10,496 nt of DNA from Oscillospiraceae bacterium (GTDB taxonomy: Bacteria; Bacillota; Clostridia; Oscillospirales; Ruminococcaceae). The translations under genes were made by a program, and so were the position numbers. The stretch spans positions 1-10,496 of the forward strand of contig JAHHUE010000056.1 in the NCBI GenBank assembly GCA_020024155.1, written 5' to 3'. The notes beneath the pieces were generated by a model, which was not told where the DNA came from, did not search any database, and worked only from the letters and a program-made list of their open reading frames with translations. Numbering within the stretch: the stretch's first letter is position 1; each line of letters opens with the position of its first letter. Of this stretch, positions 1 through 8,079 are shown piece by piece.

Positions 1-3000
1 GCACTGAAAGCAGTTCGTCAAAACAGACTGAAAGTGAAAACACAGACAGCAGTTCGTCAGAACAGACTGAAAGTGAAAACGCTGACAGCAGTTCGTCAGA
101 ACAGATTGAAAGCGAAAACGCAGATAGTAGTTACTCTGAACAAGAAGAAATAGTTGAAGAATTTATTTCTTTAAATGTTATAAACCCTGAAAATGATACT
201 GTAATTGCAGAAGTTGGAGAAGAAGTAACTTTAGCAGCTAATGTTAACAGAAACGATATTTCAGTTGAGTATCAATGGCAGAAAATGCAAATGGATATTC
301 CTAAAAAAGAAGTAAGGGTTGAACCAATATTTAATTATCCTGAAGGTTCTCCAACTTGGTATAACTTTCCACTAGAAGATAAAACAGAAAGTCAAGTTAT
401 TTCTGAAAACCCAAACGCAAGTTGGATGGGTATTGAAATGTATTTTGCAACTGTTGAGGCTCTTAATGAAATTGGTGCAGATAGCAGTAATGTTTCTTTT
501 GAATGGAAAACACCAAACCTTATTTTAGATGAATATACAATATCTGCTGACATTGAAGAAGATATTGTAAAGATAATTGCCACAAAAGATGATAAACAGT
601 TAGTTGCAACTTTGAATGAAAACAGTAAATTTCAGTTTGGAGAAGAATATCTTAGAGAAATTCCAACATTAAATGAGTGGGTAGATATTCCAAATGCAAA
701 TAGTGAAAGCTATACCTTTACTGTTGATGAACAAGATTTGTATGCACAATACAGACTTAAAGTGACAATTACTGATGAGAAATATCTTAATAAATGTATT
801 GAGATATTAAAAGAACAGAATGTCAATTTAACAGAAGAGCAACGAAATCAAGAACAAAATATTTATTCTGTTGTTATGTATGTTAAATCTGCTGAAATTG
901 AAAAAGTGTTAGATGAAGTAGACGGTGGAATTATGGCAGTATCTGCTGGCACACCATATTTATCTGATGACGGACAATGGATATGTGGTTTAAATGGAAA
1001 CTATCAATATATTACTGAAGATACATATAATAGAGCTTATAATTGGTACAAAAAAGATAAAATAACACCAAAGCAATTTAATTATATGTGGACATCACTA
1101 TTACCAAAAGGATTTGACCAAGAAACATTTGCTAATGTTCTTGATAGCAATGGTTTTCCAACTGGAGAAACAAGAATATATAATGGTTTTGATTTAACAG
1201 ATGGACATAGGCTTGAGGTTAACTCTGAATGGTATGGAAAAACTGTATATTTTCGTCCAAATGGCACTAACAATATAACAAAAATAAAAATTCCAGCTTA
1301 CACAGAAATTACTGGTGGTGGAGATAAATACAGTGATTCTGTTTCAGGAACAAAATATAAAAAGGCACTTACCTTTTTAAACCCTTTCACAAAAGATACA
1401 GGTTCTATGTATACAAATTTTTTACAGTTTACATCAAAAAACGGTTGGATATTAGAAATGCTACCTAACGGTTCAATTACTTCTAATAAAACTGATAACC
1501 ATATCACAGCATACAGTGTTAATGTAGAAGATTTTAACAGCGACCCTGCAAGATATATGGTTGACGCAGAGGGAAATTATCGTGTTGACAGTGTTGGCTG
1601 GGGTGTATGTACTTATGAAGAGCCTGACCTTTCAGGTAAAGCATATCATATTTTAAAGGACTATATATCAAACGGATATGGCTTTTTAACTGGTCACGAC
1701 ACCATATACGGATATGCTGGTGCGTATTATGACGCATTTGGTATTGACCTTGATGAAAGCACAATAGACCCTAATGACGGAACAACTTGGTATTACGATA
1801 TAAACAGTTGGCAACCAGGAACAACAGCAACCGACCAAAACGGAAATAAAAGTTCTACTCGTGGTGGGCATTTCTATCTTAATCAGTTAATGGGGACTAA
1901 TAAAGGAAATGTATATTCAAATAATGTCAGCCCATCAGATGCTGCAAGTATGATACTGTCAACTGGTGGTTCACACGGAAAATACGGCAAAGACACAATG
2001 TATGGTGGCAACAGTTTAATAGTAACTCAGCTTGGGTATTCTGCTGAATTAGCAAAAAACAATCCTAGATATAGGACACCAACTAACTATCCATATTCTT
2101 TTTCAGAAGGACAAGTATTTACATCGTCTTTTACACACAGCAATGGGCAAGCCACTTTTGCACCAATATGGGTAAAATACAATGGAAGAAATCAAGCTCC
2201 AGTTAATAGCACAGACCCAATGTATTGGACTATTGGAGAAAAAACTGGTACAAACAATTTCTATCTTACCGGCAGTGGAAATTACCTTATGAACCAAATA
2301 GGACACTTGCCAACAAACAGTGCTTCAAACTATGAATCTATACTTTTTGCTAACAGTGTTTTCTATGTTTCTCAAAGAAAGCAATGTGAAATATGTGCTG
2401 CAAATCAAAACGGACAGCAGACTTCACATTTCACAAGAAGAATAAGTGCAGCAAACAGTAAAGAAGTTTTATCAGCACTACAAAATGGTGGCAACTTTTG
2501 GTATCCAATTGACGGCTGCTATATGCTTACAGAAGATATTGTACTTCCTGAAAACTGGCAGCCAATTAAAGGATTTAAAGGACATTGGAACAGTGATGTT
2601 TACAAAGTTCAATTAAATTCAAAACAATCTCCACTTTTTGCTAATGATAAAGCAGATGGAGAAAAAGGCTGGAATTTAGGTACTAAAAAAGAAAAAGGTA
2701 CAGTTAATGTATTTAATAAAAATATGACACGCACAACAGGTATTGCTCGTGTTGTTGGTGATTTGAATGACTTGTTTGGTACACAACAAAATTATGCAGG
2801 ATACACTGTAAAAATTCTTGGTAGTGACAACCCTAAATATATGTCAGCTGGAGAAGTTTTTGATTGTACAGTAAATACTGATAGTAAATATGTAATTTCA
2901 AATTTGCCTTGTATTTATAACGATGATACAAGAGAAGGTATTTTAAATGTCAGGGTATATACACCAACTGGAACAGAAGTTACTCAGTATGGAGATGTAC

Positions 3001-6000
3001 GAGTTAAAGTTCAAGAAGATTTTTGGAATAATAATATGACTGTTCCACTTTATCTGTATAAAACAAAACCTGAACCTATAAGTGATTATGAAACTTTTGA
3101 AGGTCAAGACGGATTTATGCTACAAGGTGGTATCTATTCTCTTGAAAAGGTTACTGATATTCAGTGGCAAGTAAAAAGAAAAGACACTTGGGAAAACATT
3201 GAAAATGTAAAAGAATTGCAAGGTCATTATGAAATAGCTGAACCAGTTTTTCACGATAATTCCGAAGAAAGCTTTACAGAAGTATCACTAAAACTTACTA
3301 ATTGCCAATTAAATTGGAACAATTGGAATTTTAGAGCAGTTTTTAATTATAACGGAAAGCAATATGACACATTTTCAGTATCTGTGAAAGATAAGTCAGG
3401 TAAGTTAATTGTTAAACCTTGGCCAGCGAAAATTGTACAAGCTGAAGACAAAGGTATATGGGTTGGTGAAAACGCAACATTTACAAGTACAATTGAATTT
3501 TCAAAAGGCACAGCACAAGGTTTAAAAGCTGAGTGGCAATACAAACCGTTATATGGCAATGATGATGAATGGTTTGATGTAAAATCTTCCGATATGTTTA
3601 CAAACGGAGGAAATCAAACTATTTCATCAGAAACAACCGATATTGCTGTTTATGATATTATTGCTCAAAAACATGGTTTTAAAAATTATGGCAAATACAA
3701 AACAACAACTTCTATGACAGTTGAAAACAGTGATATATCTTATGATGGTCTGTTATTTAGAGTTAAATACCACTATACAACAGATGACGGTAAACAAGTA
3801 GAATGGTATTCAAACATAGCAAATAACAGAGAATATCGTTGGACTGAAAATGTTTCTGAGTATGGTGAAAATAAAATCGGTACAGAAGTTGGAAACAGAA
3901 TGGGACATCTTTCTGTAAGACCTGCTGACATTGCCGTTGTTATGCAAGAAGCAAAAAATGAAAGTGGTTCAAACAATTATGTTGATGATTTAACTCCTGA
4001 TGTTTATGGACAGAAAATACAAATAGACGCAGATGAGAATTATTCAAGAGATGTTGCTAAATACACTGCTATTATATACTACAAACCTAATACGGATAAA
4101 ATGAGTATTACTCCTAAATGGGAATATAGCACATATTTAGACAGAACATCTAAAGAATGGAATGATAGCGTTGCAAAAGGTATTGACAGCAATATTAAAG
4201 TAAATATTGAAAACACACCTTTAACAACCAATGGTTCATCGTTGCCAAAAGACCATAAGTATTACAACGAAACTTATGCAGACTGGGGTGCAATTAAATC
4301 TGTTATGACTATTGAAAATGCAACTTCTGAAATGTACAGCACTGATAATTTCACAAAATATTATTTTAAATGTGTTGCAGATGGAAAAGTTGTTACACAA
4401 AACGGAACTATTGATGCTCATGGTGTGGGCAGAAATGGTGGTTTGGTTATAAGTCATAATATTTTATTAAACCACATGGGTGTAAACACTTATGATACAG
4501 AGAATATTATCAACGGACAAAGCATAACTGATATGAAAGGTATGGCAAAAATCACTAAAAACAAAGAATATTCAGTTTGGTCATACCCTAAATTAAGACT
4601 TGTTGATAGAGAAAAAATCAATACTGTAAACATAAAACTTGGAAGTAATGCAGATAGCCGAGATTATATCTCTTATTCAACAGATTTAGCCAATAGATAT
4701 GGAATTAAATTGGCAGATGGTAACAGTAAATGGCTTACTTTTGTAGCAGAAAGAAAAAATAGCGTTGAAACTTGGCAATGGGAAGATTTTTTAAGAAATA
4801 TGGATTTTATCGTTTATGACCCAATGACAATTTCAACTGGTGGTATCAGTGGTGGTGTTCAAATAACTTGGACAGCAGACGAAAATAAACTGCCAAACTT
4901 TCAAAATGAGTTAAATACTAGAGCAAATAACATTATCTACAATAATCAAAACGGTCATTTCTATGAACTGGTTGAAACTTCTTCTCCAATTTCTTTTAGA
5001 GAAGCACAAGCAAAAGCCAGTGAAAAAGGCAATCAAGCTGGTGTTACAGCTCACTTAGCAAACATTGATGATTACAATGAAAATGTGTTTGTATCAAATA
5101 TGCTAAGGGATAGTAACTCAAGATATGGTTGGATTGAAAATGAATACAGTGAAGACTTGTTGTGGGCGAATAAATACGCTGGAAGCAATTCATATATGAC
5201 ATACTGGACTGATACTTGGAAAGATGTAAATATTCCAAATATGAACAGATATGATGCAGTAAAAATTGTTTTTAGACCATATCCTATTTATTCTCCTAGT
5301 ACACATCCTCATGCTTTTGAAGAATATTATATAATCGCAGATGTTAATGATAGAAATACTCATGAAGCAATGCATGATTATAATGGTTATCAATATATAT
5401 CAAGAAGAGTTCAGCTATACAATGGTGGAATAACATTCGGTCCAGCACAATATGGCACAACTTTTTATCCTACTGAAAATGATGGACGAACATTTTATTC
5501 CACTAAATTTACAGCAATTCCTTATGAAGTTTATGGAATTTCAAGAGGTGTAAGTAATGGATATAAAGCAATGGCGAATGTGCTTAGAGAAGAAACTGTT
5601 ACTAAAACAAGAAATTATTTTAGTAATTTTGCACCACCTTCAAATCCTTCATATACTTGGAGAAATTTACCTCATGATGGCGATAATCAAGTATATGCTT
5701 ATGTAATCGAATACGATGAAGACCCAACAATGCGTCCTGATGCAAAAAGAATTACTGAAACAGATACTATTGGTACACAAATATCTTTACCAAAAGGTCA
5801 AAAAATAATTGCAAAAGTAGATGATGCCCAAAAAATCTATAACGGCACAGAGCTTATGCCAAAAATTGAATTTTCTGTTGATGGCTCTGATGGAAGAGAT
5901 TTAGAAAACCTTGTAACAGCAACTTTTGAAACTGCTACAAGTTCTGCTGGGTATACAACAACATCTATTGATGCAACAAATATAAGTGGCAGCAAAGTAA

Positions 6001-8045
6001 TAAATACTGGAATATATTCTGTTAAATTATCTTTAACAGAATATGCAAAATCACTAGGTTATTCTTTTGATTGGAGAAGTAAAACTCAAGCTGTTTTAAA
6101 TGTATACCCTAGACCATTAAATCTAACAGGACATCAAAATAAAATATATGATGGCAATTCAAATGCAGAGATAACTAATATTATTATTGACCCAGCAGGT
6201 GAAAATTCTGGTCTTGTAAATGGAGATAGAGTTGAATTTAAACAAAATAATCTTTTTGGTATTTATGTAAATTCTGAAGAAGAAAGCCAAAAAGATGTTG
6301 GACAGTGGAAAATCAAACGAATTGATAAATTAGAATTATCGGTTAACCCTCACAACAACTATAAAATCGGTGGAGAAAAGTACACTGGTGATATTACACC
6401 AAGAGGACTATATGTTCACAGTATTTATCTTGAAGAGCAAGACAAGCCTAGAAATATTAAGTCTTATGATAATACAGACAGTGCAACTGTTAAAGATATT
6501 ATTGTTGATAATATTGTTGAAGGTGATGATGTTTGGATTGATAAAGATATGTATTCAGGAACTTATGCAGATAAAAATGCAGGAGAAACATTAAATTCTG
6601 ACGGAACAGTTAAAACAGATCGTTTCAAACATTTAAAGGAAAATAAAATAAATCTCACTGAAACTGTTAATCTCATAAACAATGAAAAAGGTAACTATTT
6701 CATTGAAAGAGAGAAATATACTGGAGCAATATCAAGAGCAGTATTGGATGTAATGGTTAAAAATCACAGATATATGTATGGAAATGAAGGTTTTGGTTAT
6801 CCAACTTATGATGAGATTTACACATCAACATCTCACAGTGACAGCTGGTTAAATATCAGTGGTTTAAAAGGAAATGATATTATCAATTTTGATAAAAACT
6901 TTAATTTTAATGCTCAAGATAAAGATGGTAGAAATATTGAATTTACAAACCAAACTTTTGTTGGTGAATACACTATTTCTCCAAAAGGTTTAAATGAAAT
7001 AAATTATCCGGTATTAGAAAACTATGTTGTTGAAATTATGGGTGGACGAGTAGAAGTCTATCCACGAGAAATTATAATTACTCCTGAAGAAATCAATAGA
7101 TATATAGAAGATACAGATATTCCAAAGGCTTATGCTGTTTTTGAAATGATGAATAATGATGAAAAATCATATTCAAATATTGGTAATGACAGAGAAAATG
7201 AGTATTCAGACATACATCTTATTGGCAGTGATACTATTGAAAATACTCTTTTAATTGGTGATAGCTCTCCAGTTAAAAACGAAAAACAATCTATAAAAGA
7301 ATATGGAACAGATGAAAAAATATCTGTATTTGAAAATGGTTCAAATATTTCTTATTCAACAAAATGGTATCAAAATGCTCCTGTGGTTTATGCAGACTTA
7401 TCAAATGATGACCATACATATCCTTGTGAATGGTGTAAAGGTTATCATGGTTTTGAAATGGGTACAGACCATTTAAGAATAAGTGGTTACCAACTATCAA
7501 TTAACCAAGATAAAAATCAAGGAAATACACTTGATGTTGTTGAAGTTGAAAATGTAATGGGTAAAAAAGTTAAAAATTATAAAATTAAATTTAATGATAA
7601 TTTATTAAAAGTTCACCCAAAACTTCGTTTTCAACTTGAAGCCACAGTTCCTTTACAAGTATGTATGTATGGATATGCTGGCGATGGTGAAGTTATTGAA
7701 CCTGAAAATTATGGTATTACAAACTATTCAAAAGGTGATATTAAAGTAACTGATATTACCGTTTCAAATGACGGTTGGAATATTGTTGATAAAAAACCTA
7801 TTGACCTACTTCGTGGTGAAATGACAATGAGAATGAATGATACTCAGCTTGTTGTCGGAAATAACAAACCATTAAATCCTGACAAGTGGATAATATCAAA
7901 AGATAGCTCAGACAACAAATCAGGAACTGAAATGCTTATTCCAATTCAAGCTTATATTGCAGGTGGCAATGTAAATGAAAGACAAGAGAGTTATATAGCT
8001 AATGTGACTTTCACAATTGATGAACATCGAATTATTAACAAATAA
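1..8045 (+). CDS. Giant multi-domain surface adhesin-like protein, 5' end missing
   Basis: The frame is open from the left edge (first full codon at base 3) to TAA at 8043-8045, about 2,680 codons; no start lies in the window, and the ATG at 285 is internal because coding continues upstream of it. Modules in order: Ser/Glu-rich tandem repeat (3-143); Ig-like sandwich (about 150-785, closing with a YTFTVDEQDLYAQYRLKV-type strand pattern); a large module with GFLTGHDT (about 930-2380); a short beta-helix-like segment with NWQPIKGFKGHW (about 2440-2640); sandwich modules (about 2700-4900); a C-type-lectin-like domain (about 4941-5725); YNG/YDG/MBG-like stalk modules (5805-7620); and a CMYGY domain (7626-8030). 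There is no C-terminal membrane segment or LPxTG, so attachment must use another part or a partner. Cysteines are few. The role as an adhesin or stalk is inferred from module types. It heads a tight operon of exported proteins. The missing N-terminus should hold a signal peptide. Confidence 0.9.
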   Translation, partial: TESSSSKQTESENTDSSSSEQTESENADSSSSEQIESENADSSYSEQEEIVEEFISLNVINPENDTVIAEVGEEVTLAANVNRNDISVEYQWQKMQMDIPKKEVRVEPIFNYPEGSPTWYNFPLEDKTESQVISENPNASWMGIEMYFATVEALNEIGADSSNVSFEWKTPNLILDEYTISADIEEDIVKIIATKDDKQLVATLNENSKFQFGEEYLREIPTLNEWVDIPNANSESYTFTVDEQDLYAQYRLKVTITDEKYLNKCIEILKEQNVNLTEEQRNQEQNIYSVVMYVKSAEIEKVLDEVDGGIMAVSAGTPYLSDDGQWICGLNGNYQYITEDTYNRAYNWYKKDKITPKQFNYMWTSLLPKGFDQETFANVLDSNGFPTGETRIYNGFDLTDGHRLEVNSEWYGKTVYFRPNGTNNITKIKIPAYTEITGGGDKYSDSVSGTKYKKALTFLNPFTKDTGSMYTNFLQFTSKNGWILEMLPNGSITSNKTDNHITAYSVNVEDFNSDPARYMVDAEGNYRVDSVGWGVCTYEEPDLSGKAYHILKDYISNGYGFLTGHDTIYGYAGAYYDAFGIDLDESTIDPNDGTTWYYDINSWQPGTTATDQNGNKSSTRGGHFYLNQLMGTNKGNVYSNNVSPSDAASMILSTGGSHGKYGKDTMYGGNSLIVTQLGYSAELAKNNPRYRTPTNYPYSFSEGQVFTSSFTHSNGQATFAPIWVKYNGRNQAPVNSTDPMYWTIGEKTGTNNFYLTGSGNYLMNQIGHLPTNSASNYESILFANSVFYVSQRKQCEICAANQNGQQTSHFTRRISAANSKEVLSALQNGGNFWYPIDGCYMLTEDIVLPENWQPIKGFKGHWNSDVYKVQLNSKQSPLFANDKADGEKGWNLGTKKEKGTVNVFNKNMTRTTGIARVVGDLNDLFGTQQNYAGYTVKILGSDNPKYMSAGEVFDCTVNTDSKYVISNLPCIYNDDTREGILNVRVYTPTGTEVTQYGDVRVKVQEDFWNNNMTVPLYLYKTKPEPISDYETFEGQDGFMLQGGIYSLEKVTDIQWQVKRKDTWENIENVKELQGHYEIAEPVFHDNSEESFTEVSLKLTNCQLNWNNWNFRAVFNYNGKQYDTFSVSVKDKSGKLIVKPWPAKIVQAEDKGIWVGENATFTSTIEFSKGTAQGLKAEWQYKPLYGNDDEWFDVKSSDMFTNGGNQTISSETTDIAVYDIIAQKHGFKNYGKYKTTTSMTVENSDISYDGLLFRVKYHYTTDDGKQVEWYSNIANNREYRWTENVSEYGENKIGTEVGNRMGHLSVRPADIAVVMQEAKNESGSNNYVDDLTPDVYGQKIQIDADENYSRDVAKYTAIIYYKPNTDKMSITPKWEYSTYLDRTSKEWNDSVAKGIDSNIKVNIENTPLTTNGSSLPKDHKYYNETYADWGAIKSVMTIENATSEMYSTDNFTKYYFKCVADGKVVTQNGTIDAHGVGRNGGLVISHNILLNHMGVNTYDTENIINGQSITDMKGMAKITKNKEYSVWSYPKLRLVDREKINTVNIKLGSNADSRDYISYSTDLANRYGIKLADGNSKWLTFVAERKNSVETWQWEDFLRNMDFIVYDPMTISTGGISGGVQITWTADENKLPNFQNELNTRANNIIYNNQNGHFYELVETSSPISFREAQAKASEKGNQAGVTAHLANIDDYNENVFVSNMLRDSNSRYGWIENEYSEDLLWANKYAGSNSYMTYWTDTWKDVNIPNMNRYDAVKIVFRPYPIYSPSTHPHAFEEYYIIADVNDRNTHEAMHDYNGYQYISRRVQLYNGGITFGPAQYGTTFYPTENDGRTFYSTKFTAIPYEVYGISRGVSNGYKAMANVLREETVTKTRNYFSNFAPPSNPSYTWRNLPHDGDNQVYAYVIEYDEDPTMRPDAKRITETDTIGTQISLPKGQKIIAKVDDAQKIYNGTELMPKIEFSVDGSDGRDLENLVTATFETATSSAGYTTTSIDATNISGSKVINTGIYSVKLSLTEYAKSLGYSFDWRSKTQAVLNVYPRPLNLTGHQNKIYDGNSNAEITNIIIDPAGENSGLVNGDRVEFKQNNLFGIYVNSEEESQKDVGQWKIKRIDKLELSVNPHNNYKIGGEKYTGDITPRGLYVHSIYLEEQDKPRNIKSYDNTDSATVKDIIVDNIVEGDDVWIDKDMYSGTYADKNAGETLNSDGTVKTDRFKHLKENKINLTETVNLINNEKGNYFIEREKYTGAISRAVLDVMVKNHRYMYGNEGFGYPTYDEIYTSTSHSDSWLNISGLKGNDIINFDKNFNFNAQDKDGRNIEFTNQTFVGEYTISPKGLNEINYPVLENYVVEIMGGRVEVYPREIIITPEEINRYIEDTDIPKAYAVFEMMNNDEKSYSNIGNDRENEYSDIHLIGSDTIENTLLIGDSSPVKNEKQSIKEYGTDEKISVFENGSNISYSTKWYQNAPVVYADLSNDDHTYPCEWCKGYHGFEMGTDHLRISGYQLSINQDKNQGNTLDVVEVENVMGKKVKNYKIKFNDNLLKVHPKLRFQLEATVPLQVCMYGYAGDGEVIEPENYGITNYSKGDIKVTDITVSNDGWNIVDKKPIDLLRGEMTMRMNDTQLVVGNNKPLNPDKWIISKDSSDNKSGTEMLIPIQAYIAGGNVNERQESYIANVTFTIDEHRIINK
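3..143 (+). repeat. 39-bp in-frame tandem repeat coding a Ser/Glu-rich linker
   Basis: There are three full 39-base units (27-65, 66-104, 105-143), each coding a 13-residue unit close to TESENADSSSSEQ. A shortened 24-base unit precedes them at 3-26 (TESSSSKQ), lacking exactly five codons. Units 27-65 and 66-104 differ at only two bases; the last unit differs from its neighbour at about nine, so the repeat decays toward its 3' side. Every unit is a multiple of three, so copy-number change keeps the frame. The composition (Ser, Glu, Thr, Asn, no aromatics until the last unit) is that of a flexible, exposed linker. The array may continue left of the window. Confidence 0.95.
930..2380 (+). other. 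Large conserved-looking module with GFLTGHDT turn, ending in CEIC
   Basis: This is a region of the giant protein. Around 1630-1710 an acidic helix-like stretch (LSGKAYHILKDYISNGYG) runs into GFLTGHDT at 1680-1703. This resembles a Rossmann-type strand-turn where class I glutamine-amidotransferase-like folds place a functional loop, but Cys is not at the expected nucleophile place. A later block (about 2250-2375, NFYLTGSGNYLMNQIGH followed by ILFANSVFYVSQ) reads like the closing strand and helix of the same fold. I recall similar blocks in very large secreted clostridial proteins but cannot name the family with confidence. It may be a non-catalytic, ligand-binding relative. Confidence 0.45.
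4941..5725 (+). other. C-type-lectin-like domain with long internal insertion, no cysteines
   Basis: The N-terminal half matches the C-type lectin pattern: GHFYELVE (from 4953), SFREAQAKAS (from 4992), then AHLANIDDYNEN (from 5049), a helix, and GWIENEY. The expected closing half, a Trp strand followed by a V-x-E-Y strand, appears only much later as TWRNLPHDGDNQVYAYVIEY (about 5655-5714). About 150 residues of Tyr/His/Asp-rich sequence sit between. The disulfide cysteines of classical lectin domains are absent, as is common in bacterial versions. In other bacteria such folds bind protein or carbohydrate ligands, and here it is the best candidate for the binding head. The ligand is unknown. 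The fold call for the first half is firmer than the placing of the second. Confidence 0.6.
5805..7620 (+). other. Stack of YNG/YDG- and MBG-like stalk modules
   Basis: Consecutive beta modules are visible. The first has QKIYNGTEL (from 5829) and ends at NVYPR (to 6113). A YDG module starts with NKIYDGNSNAEI (from 6138) and ends at DITPRGL (to 6410). A YDG-like module with KSYDNTDSATV ends at AISRAVL (to 6746). An MBG-like module has YMYGNEGFGYPTYD (from 6771), a SGLKGNDI block, NYVVEIMGGRVEV and YPREI (to 7070). A last module is interrupted by a polar insertion with CEWC (7425-7436) and closes with NYKIKFNDNLLKVHPK. YDG and MBG-type repeats are known as extension modules of bacterial adhesins; the stalk role here follows from that family knowledge. 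Confidence 0.65.
7626..8030 (+). other. C-terminal CMYGY domain of the giant protein
   Basis: About 135 residues run from RFQLEATVPLQVCMYGY (7626-7676) through DGWNIVDKKPIDLLRGEMTM to AYIAGGNVNE near the stop. The same landmarks recur, in order, in the next gene: ATVPMYVCMYGY, W-x-M-V-D-K, L-x-x-GE-x-x-M, and AGGNIN. The copies are diverged at DNA level, so this is an old shared domain and not a recent duplication. Its position at the extreme C-terminus of an anchorless protein makes it a candidate interaction or assembly domain (inference). Confidence 0.75.
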
Positions 8046-8061
8046 ATTTAATCATTTAATC

Positions 8062-8068
8062 AAAGGAG
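8062..8068 (+). promoter_or_regulatory. Ribosome binding site for the 8080 gene
   Basis: AAAGGAG ends 11 bases before the ATG at 8080, a slightly long gap; the alternative in-frame ATG at 8086 is further away. It lies in the only 34-base gap after the giant gene, with no terminator-like GC hairpin. Confidence 0.7.
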
Positions 8069-8079
8069 AAATTTAAAAT

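Noticed and set aside
285..285. ATG at 285 as the start of the giant protein
   Set aside because: The same frame is open and clearly coding (repeat linker, start of a sandwich domain) from the left edge, and no ribosome site precedes this ATG.
6370..6594. Plus-strand 74-codon open frame inside the YDG region
   Set aside because: It lies wholly inside the giant gene in another frame, with Leu/Ile-rich shadow composition and no ribosome site.
8043..8075. Stem of TAAATTT and AAATTTA around the ribosome site after the giant gene
   Set aside because: It is a 7-bp, all A/T stem with a 19-base loop, expected by chance in AT-rich DNA; no GC stem or T-run for a terminator.
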